This document shows positions 15,803 to 25,476 of a stretch of 64,000 nt of DNA, piece after piece; position 1 is the stretch's first letter; each line of letters begins with the position of its first letter. Made by a program: the position numbers and the translations under genes. Origin of the DNA: Saccharothrix saharensis (GTDB taxonomy: Bacteria > Actinomycetota > Actinomycetes > Mycobacteriales > Pseudonocardiaceae); contig NZ_VFPP01000001.1 of NCBI RefSeq assembly GCF_006716745.1, forward strand, positions 2,108,001 to 2,172,000, read 5' to 3'. The notes below the pieces were generated by a model, which was not told where the DNA came from, ran no database searches, and worked only from the letters and a program-made list of their open reading frames with translations.

Positions 15803-16938
15803 CGCGCTCCTCCTCGGCTGTGCGGCGGTGTCAGGCGCACGCGGTTGACGTGCGGCGCCGGGGTGCTCGGTGCCACCGGTGGTGGTGTCGTGGCCCTGCC
15901 GTCAGCCCAGTCGGGCTGGTGCAGGATGCGGACCACCGCGCAGGTGATCGACGTGCCTCCCCCGTGGGCGACCATCAGCACGTTGTCCCCCGGTCCCACC
16001 TGCCGGGTCACGACGAGGTGCTCCAAGCCGACGATCTGGTCGTTGACGGTCATGTGCCCGAACTGGCGGCCGAACTCCAGCAGTCCTTGCTCCGGGCGCA
16101 ACCCCATGGGGTCGAGGATGACCTTGAGATAGCTCTCCTGGCCGGTGAACACGTGGGTCACCCGGCTCACGTCACCCGGACCGAGGCCGGCTTCCGCGAG
16201 AGCGGACAGCGCCAGTTCGGCACGGAGCTCACCCTGGCGACTGATCACCTTCTCGACGCTGGTGTCCGTGTCGTCGCCGAAGGACGCCATGCGCTCGCGG
16301 AAGTCGACCTGCCGGCTGTTGTCGTGCGAAGGCGGGAAGACCGGCTCGTTGCCGCGGTACAGGTGTTCCAGGTCGGAGGTGGACCCGGACCTGATCGAGA
16401 GCAGTCTGGCGAAGCCGCCGTTCTTCGACAGCACGACCGCACTCGCGCCGTCACCGATCACGCCGTTCTGCAGGCCGAACGCCCACCGGTTGAAGTTCGG
16501 CACGCCGACGTTGTCGGCCCCGGTGACCACGGCGACCCTGCGCTCCTGAACCGCCATGAGGTACGAGGCGGCGACCTCCAACGACCCGACCACACCGCTG
16601 CACGCCTGCCAGAACAGCAGTGACGGCACGTCCCGGTCGGTGATGTGGCGCAGGATGTAGTGGTGTGGTGACCACCCGATGGGGCCCTGGGCCCAGCTGT
16701 AGGCGTGCAGGTGCACGTCGATGTCCGCGCCGCTGTGTCCGGAGCGCTGCACGGCCTGTCGCGCCGCCCGCACCGCCAGGTCCGGTGCGGGGGTGTCCCC
16801 CGCGACCGCCGCACCGGTCCACCCGAACCACTCGTAGTCCTCGGGGTCGTAGAGCCCGAGCTCGACGGCGTCACGGGCGTCCATGATCCCCGGTATGACC
16901 GCGCCGAGGCCGGAGACGTAGATGCCGGGTGTTTTCAC
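15799..16938 (-). CDS. Divergent ketoacyl-ACP synthase III-like enzyme
   Basis: A 379-residue thiolase-fold protein of the FabH/KAS III type. The nucleophile is Cys113 (FWQACSGVVGS). The canonical His of the PHQAN motif appears as Gly266 in FTGQESY, with His262 four residues before, and the canonical Asn is His295 in FGHMTVND, next to Asp300. This rules against an ordinary decarboxylative FabH and recalls CerJ-type acyl- or ester-transfer enzymes with changed triads. About 40 C-terminal residues are Pro/Arg-rich and extra. It overlaps the PKS stop (GTGA) and the decarboxylase start (GTGA). A likely job is transferring the PKS product onto a hydroxyl or amine acceptor, such as a 2-hydroxyethyl arsonate; this is inference. 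Confidence 0.8.
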   Translation of the reverse strand: MKTPGIYVSGLGAVIPGIMDARDAVELGLYDPEDYEWFGWTGAAVAGDTPAPDLAVRAARQAVQRSGHSGADIDVHLHAYSWAQGPIGWSPHHYILRHITDRDVPSLLFWQACSGVVGSLEVAASYLMAVQERRVAVVTGADNVGVPNFNRWAFGLQNGVIGDGASAVVLSKNGGFARLLSIRSGSTSDLEHLYRGNEPVFPPSHDNSRQVDFRERMASFGDDTDTSVEKVISRQGELRAELALSALAEAGLGPGDVSRVTHVFTGQESYLKVILDPMGLRPEQGLLEFGRQFGHMTVNDQIVGLEHLVVTRQVGPGDNVLMVAHGGGTSITCAVVRILHQPDWADGRATTPPPVAPSTPAPHVNRVRLTPPHSRGGAR

Positions 16939-19900
16939 CGTGCCTGCCCTCCCGGAAGCGACATCGTGGACGACTGCTCGTCGACGATCTCGGCGATCTT
17001 GGTGATGGATCCGCCGCTGAGCAGCTTCGCCGGCGGGATCTTCACCCCGAACTCCCGCTCGATCCGCGTCCGGAACTCCATCGCCATCAACGAATCCATC
17101 CCCATCTTCTTCAACGCCGTACCCGCCGAAACCCGGTCAGCCCGCAACCCCAGGACATCCGCGGCCAGACCGATCAGGCGCTGCTGGACGTCGGCATCGA
17201 CGACCGGGTTCGGGATGACGGCGACGACTGCGGGCGGTGTGACCACCGTGGTGACGGCAACCGGCTTCGGATCGGGATCGGGCGCGGTCGTGTGCGCAGG
17301 AGTCCCCGCCGGCGTGGGTTCGGCGGACGAGGCGTCCGAGACCCCGAGCTCGCCGAGTATCTGGCCGATCCTGGTGATGGATCCGCCGCTGAGCAGCTTC
17401 GCCGGCGGGATCTTCACCCCGAACTCCCGCTCGATCCGCGTCCGGAACTCCATCGCCATCAACGAATCCATCCCCATCTTCTTCAACGCCGTACCCGCCG
17501 AAACCCGATCAGCCCGCAACCCCAACACCTCCGCGGCCAATGCGACCAGGCGCTGCTGCACGGCTTCCGACGCGATGGGCAGGTCCGAGGTGGGTTGTTC
17601 GACGACCGTGACGACGGCGGCGGGTGGTGTGGCCGTGACGGGCGGGGGCTCCGGCGTCCCGGTGACGACGCGTGCTCCCGGCATCGCGGCGAGCCGGACG
17701 GAGGGCACGTCGACGCGCGGCGCGGGTGTGTTCGCCGGCTGGTTGCCGAGCACGAGGCGCAGCAGTGGCGCCGAGGCGGCTCGCGGGTAGCTGCGTGCCC
17801 ACTCCTGCCACTCCACCGGCAGCACGACCGTGCCCACCGGGGCGTCGGCGGCATCGAGCAGGTCGCCGAGGATCTCGAACGCCTCATCAGGGCTGAACTT
17901 GGCCATCCCTCGCGGGAGGACGACCCGGTGGTCCTCCCGCTCCTTGCGGGCCATCATGCCGACCGTGCTCCAGAAGCCCCAGTTGACCGCGGTCGCGGGC
18001 AGTCCGTCCTTCATCCGCTGGTGAGCAAGGGCGTCGAGGAAGGCGTTGCCTGCGGCGTAGCTGCCCAGCAGCGGTGAGCCGAGGATCGCCGCGGCGGAGG
18101 AGAACAGCACGAAGTGGTCGAGTTCCCGCTCACGGGTGAGCTGGTGCAGCGCCCATCCGCCGTCGACCTTCGACCGGGTCACCGAGGTGATGTCCTCGGG
18201 CCGCAGGTCTCGGACCGGGGTGTAGTCCACCGAGCCCGCGGCGTGGAACACACCACGCAACGTGGGCAGCCCCGACCTCGCCCGCTCGTCGAGGACCACG
18301 CGCATGGCATCGACGTCGGCGACGTCCACGGCGGCGTACTCGACGTCCGCTCCTCGTGAGGCCAGGTCGCTCAGCACTGCTGTGCCGGCGGTGCGCGGGT
18401 CGTGCTCGTCCAGGCGGTCCCACGTGTCCACCGGGGGCAACTGCGTGCGGCCGGTCAGCAGGAGGTGCCGGGCGCCGTTGTCGACCAGCCACCCGGCCAG
18501 ACGGGCTCCGATCCCGCCCAGTCCACCGGTGATCAGGTACGTGCCGTCGGATCGCAACGGTGGGGCGGTGCGCTCGTGGGGTGCCGTGCCGCTGCTCGGC
18601 CGCTGCTGCTCCCGGAGTTCCACGACCACCTTGGCGGTCGCCCGCTGGGAGCCGGCGAGGTGCGCAGCGGTCACGTCGGTCAGCAGCCGGTGCGGGAGCG
18701 GACGCAGCAACCCCTGGTCGAACATCAGGCACACCTGGCGCAAGGAATGCCCCAGTCGGGCGGGCCTGCGTCGGAGCAGCGCGTCGATGTCGACGGCGTG
18801 GATGGACAGGTTGCGCTCGAACACCTCCGGCTCCATGGCCGAGCCGGATCGTCCGAAGGCGACGTACCGGCCGGCCGGGGCCAGCACCGGCAGGGACTCC
18901 CGGAGCGACGGGCCGTGCGGTGGTTGGACGACGACGTCGGCGCCCTCGCCCGCCGAAGCGGTGAGCACGGCGTCGTAGGTGTTCCCGGGGCCGGCGTCCG
19001 CATTCGCCGTGATCGCGTGCACCTCGGCCGCCAGAGCCCGGGCGATCTGCGCCACCGCGGTACCGGTGTGGCCATCGGCGTGGTGGACCACCACGTGCTC
19101 GTCGGGTTCGAGCCCGGCCAGCGTGACGAGGGCATGGTGCGCGGAGAGGAACGCGTGCGGGATGGTGGCCGCCTCGGCACCGCTGAGCCCGTCCGGCTTG
19201 TGGGCCGCGATCGCGGCGGGCACGACGACGCGTCCCGTGAGCGCTCCTTCGGCCAGGGTGACGACCTGGTCACCGATCCGGAAGTCCCGCACCTCCGGGC
19301 CGACCTGTTCGACGACACCGACCACGTCGTGCACCGCCGCCTCGACCGGGACCGGTGGTGTGCCCGCCGGTGAGTCCATTGACGCCAGACCGACGTGGGT
19401 GACGCTGATCGCGATCTCGCCGACTTCGGGCGCGGTCACCGGTGTCGGTGACCGATCAGGCGCGCGTCGGACGAGACGAGCGGCGAAGAGGGTTCCGTCG
19501 CGGAACGCCACCTGGTCTTCCTCGTCGTCGCGCAGCATGTGCTCGACGGCTGATCGCAGGCTGGCCGGTTGGCGGTCGAGGTCGATGAGGCTGGGCCTCG
19601 ATGCGGGGTGCTCCGCGGCGAGAGTGCGGCCCAACCCCCACGTGGTGGCCTGGAAGGGGGTGTGGACCCGGTCCGTCGGCAGGACCGCCTGGGCGGACCC
19701 CGTCACCATCCACAGCCTCGGGTCGTTCGCCGGAGCGGCGGCGTCGAGGGCTTGCACGAGGGCGGCCACGCTGTGGCAGGCAAGGAGCTGTGCGCGTTGC
19801 ACCTCGGCGTCCACCGCGTCGTGCGGTGGGGTGGCGTCCAGGCTCCACAGGTGCACGATCCCGTCGATCCGCGCCTCGGCGCCCACCTCGCGCAGGAGGT

Positions 19901-22900
19901 ACAGCAGGTCGTCACGCGAACCGGGGTCGACCCGGTAGCGGTCGGTGCCCGCCGTGGCGCGCGTGGCGGCCGCCGTCGCGACGAAGACCCGCCGACCTCG
20001 GTCGCGCAGTCGCTGGACCACCGCCCGGCCGACCGGCCCGCTGTCGGTGAGAACCAACCACGCCCCGCTCGACGCCGGTGTCCCCGTCGCCACCGAGCGG
20101 GCGACGGGGATCCACGTCAGGTCGTGGAGCCAAGCGCCGTGCGTCGCCGGCTCGTGCGGCGACCGTCGGCGATCGGCCGGTTGGGCGGGTCGGGTCGCCT
20201 GCGCGGTCAGCGGTGCGGGGGCTGTGCCGAGCAGGTACTGCAGCCGCAGGCCGAGCAGCTCCGCGACGAGGGCACCTGTGGTGTCGAAGACGCGGATGTC
20301 GCCGGTGAAGGAATCGGCGCGTGCTTCCGGCCGCAGCACCGCGTGGCTCCACAGGTCGGTGCCGGGCCCGCGGTGGAGCAGCACGCGGTCGATGCCGCCG
20401 AGGACGAACGCTCCGTCCTCTCCTTCGACCACGTCAGGACGGGCGGCGACCAGCATGTGCGCGGCGGCGTCGAGCAGCGCCGGGTGGAAGCGGTGCCGCT
20501 CGAACGCGGCCAGCAAGGCGTGCGGCGCGCTCAGCGCGGCGAGAGCCTCGTCCCGCCCGATCCACACCTCGCGCACACCCCGGAACGACCCGATCCACTG
20601 GTTCCCCCGTGCCGCGTGCCGGGCGTAGAACTCCTCGGCGTCCTGGTGGCGTGAACAGCGGGCCCGGAGAGCGGCGACGTCCGCGGTCCGCGCCGGGGGC
20701 GTCGGCGCGGTCCGGTCGATGACGGCTTCACCGTTGAGCGTCCACGGCCCGTCTTCACCGGCGCGGCTGTGGACGCGGAGTTGGAGCCGTGCACCGATCG
20801 TGTCGAGTGTGGTTCGGATCGACGTGGGCTGGGAGCGATCCAGGAAGATCGCCTCGCGGTAGGTCACCTCACCGACGGCCACCGGCACGTCGCCGAGGAC
20901 TTCGCGGGCCGCGGCGGCCGCCAGCTCGACGTAACCGGTGCCGGGGAACACCGCGACGCCCTGGACCTGGTGGTCGGCGAGGTACGGGTGGTCCGCCAGG
21001 TCGACGCTGCCCTCCCACGCGCGCACCCCGTGCGGCGCGGAGACTTCCGCGCCCAGCAGTGGGTGCCGGACGTGGACGGCCGATGGCGGAGAGGCCGTCG
21101 GGGAAGCCGGTACCGCCGGTGCCTTGGCGGCCGGTGCACTGCGGGGGACGGGCTCGGCGTCACGGGGCTCGAACCAGTAGGAGTCGCGCTGCCACGGGTA
21201 GCGCGGCAGGTCGACGAAATGGCCGCCGCCGGTGACCGCGGCCCAGTCGATGCGCACGCCGCGGGTGTACAGCACGCCGAGCGTGGCGAGCATGGTCGCG
21301 CGTTCCCGCTCCTCGCGACGCAGTGACGGAGCGGCAGCGCCCTCTCCACCGACCGCGCGGATGGTCGTGTCGATGGAGCTGACCAGTACGGGGTGGGGGC
21401 TGACCTCGATGAACACGATCGGGCCGGCTGCCAGTTCGGCGGTGACCGATCCGACGAAGTCGACGGGTTCGCGGATGTTGCGCGCCCAGTAGTGCGCGTC
21501 CAGCTGCGAACCGTCGACCACGTCGTTGAGCAGGGTCGAGTGGATGGGGATCGTGCCGGGGCGGGGCCTGATGCCGGCCAGCTCGGCCCGGAGGTCGTCG
21601 AGGATCTCGTCCATCTGGGGGCCGTGCGAGGCGAAGTCGACGTTGATCCAGCGGTTGAACACCTCACGTCGGTCCAGCTCGGCGAGGATGGCGGCCAACG
21701 CCTCCCGGTCGCCGGACAGCAGGGTGGACGTCGGGCTGTTGGCGGCCGCGATCGACACCTCGTGCTCGTGACCGGCGATCGCCTGGGCGGCGTCGGTCGC
21801 GGACAGCTCGACCCACGCCATGGTGCCGTGGCCGCTGCGGCGCTTGGCGACGCGGCTGCGGCGGCAGATCACGGCACCGGCGTCGGCCAGGCTGAGCGCG
21901 CCGGCGACGACGGCGGCCGCGGACTCCCCCATGCTGTGCCCCAGGACCACATCGGGCTCGATGCCCCACGAGCGCCACAACGCCGCCAGGGCCACCTCCA
22001 TCGCCCACAGCGTGGGTTGGATGACGTCGAGTTCGGCGAACCGGTCGGTGTCCTGGCCGCGGAGCAGGTCGATCACCGACCAGCCGTTCTCGGCCGCGAT
22101 GACCTGGTCGCACCCGCGCAGGGCGTCGAGGAACACCGGTTCGGTGTCCAGCAGTTCACGGCCCATGCCGATCCACTGGGAACCTTGGCCGGGGAAGACG
22201 AACGCGATCCGGGGACGGGCCTCGTCGATGGAGTCACCGGCGGACACGCCCGGTGCCGCTCCTGCGTCGAGGAAGTCGCGCAACGCCGCGGCCGCCTCTG
22301 CCGGGGAGTCGGCGACGACGGCCAAGCGGCTGTCGTGGTGGGTGCGGCGGCTCGCGGCGCTGTGAGCGACGTTGCGCCACCACTGCGCGTCGGCCGTTGG
22401 TGAGGCGAGGAAGTCGAGGTAGGAGCGCGCCAGGGCGTCACGTGCCTCGGGGGTGTTGCCGGACAGGGTCAGCAGTTGCGCGGACAGGGCCGGCGCCGGC
22501 TCGTCGGGGGCGGCGGGCTCACCGACGCCGGGGTGGTCGGTGGTCAGCACCACGTGCGCGTTGGTCCCGGTGAGGCCGAAGCTGCTCACACCGGCGAGGG
22601 GCGGACGACCCCGATCCGGCAGCGGGACCAGCTCCCGCGGCAGCCGGATCGGCAACGCGTCCCACGGGATGGCGGGGTTGGGCGAGTGCTGGTGCAGGTT
22701 GGGCGGCACCACGCCGTGCTGGAGGACCAGGATCGCCTTGATCAGACCCGCCATGCCAGCCGCCGCCTCGGCATGGCCGATGTTGGTCTTGACCGAACCG
22801 ACCAGGCACGGTTGGTCCAGCGGTCGCCCGCTTCCCAGCACGGATCCGAACACCTCGAGCTCGACGGCGTCGCCGACCTTGGTACCGGTTCCGTGTGCTT

Positions 22901-23879
22901 CGAGGTAGTCCAGGTCGCCCGAGGCCACCCCGGCTTGGCGATGTGCCCGCTCGATCACGCGCCGCTGACCGTCGACGCCTGGGGTGACCAGGTAGCCGCT
23001 GCTCTGACCGTCGTTGCCCACGGCACTGCCGAGGATGACCGCGCGCACCCGGTCACCGTCGCGACGGGCCAGCCGGAGCGGTTTGAGCACCACCATGCCG
23101 ACGCCGTCGCTGCGGACGAACCCGTCGGCCGACGCGTCGCCGAACTTGCAGCGCCCGTCATCGGCCAGCATCCTGGCCCCGGAGTAGACGGTGCCCTCTT
23201 CCGGCAGCAGCACCAGGTTGCTCGCGCCCGCCAGCGCGAGTTCGCACTCACCCGCCCGGATGGTCTGCACCGCCAGGTGCACGGCGGTCAGGGACGAGGA
23301 GCAGGCGGTGTCCACGGTCATGCTGGGCCCGCGCAGGTCGAAGGCGAACGCCAGCCTGCCGGACGTCATCGCCCTGGCGGCGGCGCCGGTCAGGCCGTAG
23401 AACTCCAGCTGCTCCGGGGTGCGGTACTGCAGGTGCCAGTAGTCGCCGCCGAGCTGGCCGATGAAGGTGCCCGCGTTGCTCCCCGCGATGTCGTCCACGG
23501 ACTGACCGGCGTCCTCGATCGCCTCGTACCCCACCTCGAGGAGCAGCCGCTGTTGCGGGTCCATCCGCGACGCCTCGCGAGGCGAGATTCCGAAGAACCG
23601 GGTGTCGAACTGGTCGATCCGATCCAGGAACCCGCCCCAGCGGCTGCTCGTCCGCCCCGGCGACGAAGGCGGTGATTCGAAGATCGCGTCGATGTCGTAC
23701 CGGTCCGGCGGGATCTCGGTGATGGCGTCGACACCGGCGCACAGGTTCGCCCAATAGGTGTCGAGGTCATGGGCACCGGGGAACCGCCCGGCCATGCCGA
23801 TGACGGCGATGGGTTCGGCTTGCGGGGTGGCGACGCCGACGGTGACGTGCTCGGTGTCGGCCCCGGGTTTGATCCTCAT
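16935..23879 (-). CDS. Type I polyketide synthase KS-AT-DH-(ER-like)-KR-ACP-ACP
   Basis: A 2314-residue single-module synthase. KS: DTACSSSL with Cys near 193, EAHGTGT and KTNIGHAEAAAG. AT: GHSMGES with Ser near 648 and a FASH specificity motif near 748, which leans to methylmalonyl but is atypical. DH: HQVQGVAVFP with His near 969 and LLDAAAH near 1136. ER-like: an alcohol-dehydrogenase-type region whose nucleotide loop reads HHADGHTGTAV near 1601 instead of the usual GGVG pattern. KR: TGGLGGIG near 1788 and Ser/Tyr in SSAAAILGS and LGSYAAGN near 1940. Two ACPs (GMDSLMAM near 2137 and 2261) are almost identical. No thioesterase is seen. Tandem ACPs and a lone module suggest iterative use. 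It starts 13 bp after the mutase gene. Confidence 0.93.
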   Translation of the reverse strand: MRIKPGADTEHVTVGVATPQAEPIAVIGMAGRFPGAHDLDTYWANLCAGVDAITEIPPDRYDIDAIFESPPSSPGRTSSRWGGFLDRIDQFDTRFFGISPREASRMDPQQRLLLEVGYEAIEDAGQSVDDIAGSNAGTFIGQLGGDYWHLQYRTPEQLEFYGLTGAAARAMTSGRLAFAFDLRGPSMTVDTACSSSLTAVHLAVQTIRAGECELALAGASNLVLLPEEGTVYSGARMLADDGRCKFGDASADGFVRSDGVGMVVLKPLRLARRDGDRVRAVILGSAVGNDGQSSGYLVTPGVDGQRRVIERAHRQAGVASGDLDYLEAHGTGTKVGDAVELEVFGSVLGSGRPLDQPCLVGSVKTNIGHAEAAAGMAGLIKAILVLQHGVVPPNLHQHSPNPAIPWDALPIRLPRELVPLPDRGRPPLAGVSSFGLTGTNAHVVLTTDHPGVGEPAAPDEPAPALSAQLLTLSGNTPEARDALARSYLDFLASPTADAQWWRNVAHSAASRRTHHDSRLAVVADSPAEAAAALRDFLDAGAAPGVSAGDSIDEARPRIAFVFPGQGSQWIGMGRELLDTEPVFLDALRGCDQVIAAENGWSVIDLLRGQDTDRFAELDVIQPTLWAMEVALAALWRSWGIEPDVVLGHSMGESAAAVVAGALSLADAGAVICRRSRVAKRRSGHGTMAWVELSATDAAQAIAGHEHEVSIAAANSPTSTLLSGDREALAAILAELDRREVFNRWINVDFASHGPQMDEILDDLRAELAGIRPRPGTIPIHSTLLNDVVDGSQLDAHYWARNIREPVDFVGSVTAELAAGPIVFIEVSPHPVLVSSIDTTIRAVGGEGAAAPSLRREERERATMLATLGVLYTRGVRIDWAAVTGGGHFVDLPRYPWQRDSYWFEPRDAEPVPRSAPAAKAPAVPASPTASPPSAVHVRHPLLGAEVSAPHGVRAWEGSVDLADHPYLADHQVQGVAVFPGTGYVELAAAAAREVLGDVPVAVGEVTYREAIFLDRSQPTSIRTTLDTIGARLQLRVHSRAGEDGPWTLNGEAVIDRTAPTPPARTADVAALRARCSRHQDAEEFYARHAARGNQWIGSFRGVREVWIGRDEALAALSAPHALLAAFERHRFHPALLDAAAHMLVAARPDVVEGEDGAFVLGGIDRVLLHRGPGTDLWSHAVLRPEARADSFTGDIRVFDTTGALVAELLGLRLQYLLGTAPAPLTAQATRPAQPADRRRSPHEPATHGAWLHDLTWIPVARSVATGTPASSGAWLVLTDSGPVGRAVVQRLRDRGRRVFVATAAATRATAGTDRYRVDPGSRDDLLYLLREVGAEARIDGIVHLWSLDATPPHDAVDAEVQRAQLLACHSVAALVQALDAAAPANDPRLWMVTGSAQAVLPTDRVHTPFQATTWGLGRTLAAEHPASRPSLIDLDRQPASLRSAVEHMLRDDEEDQVAFRDGTLFAARLVRRAPDRSPTPVTAPEVGEIAISVTHVGLASMDSPAGTPPVPVEAAVHDVVGVVEQVGPEVRDFRIGDQVVTLAEGALTGRVVVPAAIAAHKPDGLSGAEAATIPHAFLSAHHALVTLAGLEPDEHVVVHHADGHTGTAVAQIARALAAEVHAITANADAGPGNTYDAVLTASAGEGADVVVQPPHGPSLRESLPVLAPAGRYVAFGRSGSAMEPEVFERNLSIHAVDIDALLRRRPARLGHSLRQVCLMFDQGLLRPLPHRLLTDVTAAHLAGSQRATAKVVVELREQQRPSSGTAPHERTAPPLRSDGTYLITGGLGGIGARLAGWLVDNGARHLLLTGRTQLPPVDTWDRLDEHDPRTAGTAVLSDLASRGADVEYAAVDVADVDAMRVVLDERARSGLPTLRGVFHAAGSVDYTPVRDLRPEDITSVTRSKVDGGWALHQLTRERELDHFVLFSSAAAILGSPLLGSYAAGNAFLDALAHQRMKDGLPATAVNWGFWSTVGMMARKEREDHRVVLPRGMAKFSPDEAFEILGDLLDAADAPVGTVVLPVEWQEWARSYPRAASAPLLRLVLGNQPANTPAPRVDVPSVRLAAMPGARVVTGTPEPPPVTATPPAAVVTVVEQPTSDLPIASEAVQQRLVALAAEVLGLRADRVSAGTALKKMGMDSLMAMEFRTRIEREFGVKIPPAKLLSGGSITRIGQILGELGVSDASSAEPTPAGTPAHTTAPDPDPKPVAVTTVVTPPAVVAVIPNPVVDADVQQRLIGLAADVLGLRADRVSAGTALKKMGMDSLMAMEFRTRIEREFGVKIPPAKLLSGGSITKIAEIVDEQSSTMSLPGGQAR
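17001..17166 (-). repeat. ACP-encoding direct repeat, copy A (ACP2)
   Basis: This segment encodes the last ACP of the PKS. It matches 17373-17538 at 162 of 166 positions, with only one mismatch in the first 152 bp. Nucleotide identity this high, including synonymous sites, points to recent duplication or gene conversion. Confidence 0.9.
17373..17538 (-). repeat. ACP-encoding direct repeat, copy B (ACP1)
   Basis: This is the partner of 17001-17166, offset by 372 bp (124 codons). It encodes the first of the tandem ACPs, while the linker between the copies is unrelated in sequence and rich in Pro, Thr and Ala. Confidence 0.9.
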
Positions 23880-23892
23880 CGACGCGAGTCCT

Positions 23893-25476
23893 TCAGTTGG
23901 TGGTTGGTGCGGCTCGCACCGGCCGACGATGTGGTTCGGCGGCTTCGGTCAGCAGCCGGGGAGCCGTCATGGTGGGTGGGACGGGCAGGCCCAGCAGTTG
24001 CAGCACCGTGGGGCCCACCGAGGGCAGCGCGGCACCGGTGACCCGGGGGTCGAGGGCGTAGGCCGACTCCGGTGCCGGGACCAGGACGCACGGCACCGGG
24101 TTGTGGGTGTGGCCCCCGTAGGGGCGCTGTTCGCCCGTGTTGCCGGTCTTGACCATCTGCTCCGCGTTGCCGTGGTCTCCGACCAGGAGCACCCACCTGC
24201 CCCGTGCCCGCGCGGCGGCGCAGATCGTGGCGACGGCGGTGTCCACGGCGCCTGTGGCGACCACGGTGGCCTCGTAGTCACCGGTGTGGCCGACGACGTC
24301 GATGTTGGCGAGGTTCGCCACGACCACCCCGACGTCGTCGCGCTCAGCGGCCTCGACCACCCGGCGGGCGACCTCCGCCACGTTCATCCGCGGCTGGGCG
24401 ACGTAGTCGTCCCCCACCGCGGTGGGGACGAGCTGGTGCTCCTCGAACGGGCGGGCCGACGGGTCCCGTCCGTTCACGTAGAACGTGACGTGCTCGAACT
24501 TCTCCCGTTCGGCGATCCGCACGGATCGCACTCCGGCGGCTTCGAGCGCGTCGGCGAGGCCGCCGGAGGCATCGGCACGGCGCACCAGCGGGACCACCTC
24601 GGCCGTGGTGTCGTACTGGGCGAGGCTGAGCAGCCGCACGGACGAGCGGCCGGTGTCCCGCAACCGGGTGTGCACCATGTCGACCAGCGGCGAGATGCGG
24701 TCACTGCGGAAGTTGGTGAACAGCACGACGTCACCGTCACGGACCGGGTGGCGGGAACCGTCGCCGGAGACGACGGTTGCCGGGATCCACTGGTCGCCGG
24801 CCTGGCCGTCCACCGCGGCCCGCGGCTCGGGCACGACCCGCTCGGCCTCGGCGTCGACGATGAGGGAGCACGCGATCGCGGTGAGGTCCGCCTTGCCGCT
24901 CTTGTCCATCGCGAAGTTGCGGCCCACGACGGACACGCACCTGCCCGCGCCCGCCCGGTCCGCGTGCCCGAGCAGGACGTCGAGGTGCTGCCCGGCGCTG
25001 CCGTCGGCGACGTCACGACCGTCGGTGATGGCGTGCAGGAACACCTGCCGCAGCCCCGCGTCGGCCGCAGCGTGCAGCAACTCGGCGACATGGGCGACAT
25101 CGGCATGGATGCGGCCGTCCGAGCACAGCCCCACCAGGTGCAGCGCGCCGCCGTTGGCGGCCAGTCGTGTGCACGCGGCGACGAGGTCGGGGTGACGGCG
25201 CAACTCCCCGCTGTCGACCTGGCGCTGCACCAACAGGCTGTCGTACTCCAGCGGACGACCGGCGCCGATGACCATGTGCCCGATCTCGGAGTTGCCCACC
25301 ACGCCGTCGGGCAGTCCGACCGCAGTGCCCGAGGCCGGCAGCAGCGCGGTGGGGTACCTGGTCAGCAGGTCGTCCAACGCCGGAGTCACCGCCGCGCTGA
25401 TGGCGTTGCCCGGCGCGGGCGGGGCGTGGCCCCACCCGTCGAGGATGAGCAGGATGCCGTTGTGCCGGTCGCTCAC
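23893..25476 (-). CDS. bsnN: Cofactor-independent phosphoglycerate mutase homologue, predicted C-As bond-forming mutase (BsnN-like)
   Basis: A 527-residue alkaline-phosphatase-superfamily protein of the iPGM type. Metal and catalytic motifs are kept: ILDGWG (Asp13), GNSEIGH with nucleophile Ser63, [20 protein letters not shown] and [11 protein letters not shown]. Differences from true glycolytic iPGM are visible: [11 protein letters not shown] in place of GRYYAMDRD, and [12 protein letters not shown] in place of NFANPDMVGHTG. Published work on bisenarsan in Streptomyces lividans proposes that the homologue BsnN rearranges arsenoenolpyruvate to arsonopyruvate, making a C-As bond from As(V). 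Its GTG overlaps the stop of the EPSP-synthase homologue (GTGA), so the two are made together. A primary glycolytic role is unlikely here given the altered motifs and partners. Confidence 0.88.
   Translation of the reverse strand: MSDRHNGILLILDGWGHAPPAPGNAISAAVTPALDDLLTRYPTALLPASGTAVGLPDGVVGNSEIGHMVIGAGRPLEYDSLLVQRQVDSGELRRHPDLVAACTRLAANGGALHLVGLCSDGRIHADVAHVAELLHAAADAGLRQVFLHAITDGRDVADGSAGQHLDVLLGHADRAGAGRCVSVVGRNFAMDKSGKADLTAIACSLIVDAEAERVVPEPRAAVDGQAGDQWIPATVVSGDGSRHPVRDGDVVLFTNFRSDRISPLVDMVHTRLRDTGRSSVRLLSLAQYDTTAEVVPLVRRADASGGLADALEAAGVRSVRIAEREKFEHVTFYVNGRDPSARPFEEHQLVPTAVGDDYVAQPRMNVAEVARRVVEAAERDDVGVVVANLANIDVVGHTGDYEATVVATGAVDTAVATICAAARARGRWVLLVGDHGNAEQMVKTGNTGEQRPYGGHTHNPVPCVLVPAPESAYALDPRVTGAALPSVGPTVLQLLGLPVPPTMTAPRLLTEAAEPHRRPVRAAPTTN

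Noticed and set aside
13643..16132. Long plus-strand open frame opposite the binding protein, decarboxylase and KAS III-like genes
   Set aside because: It is antisense to three well-supported genes, has no domain similarity and is Arg/Gly/Asp-rich, as GC-rich shadows are.
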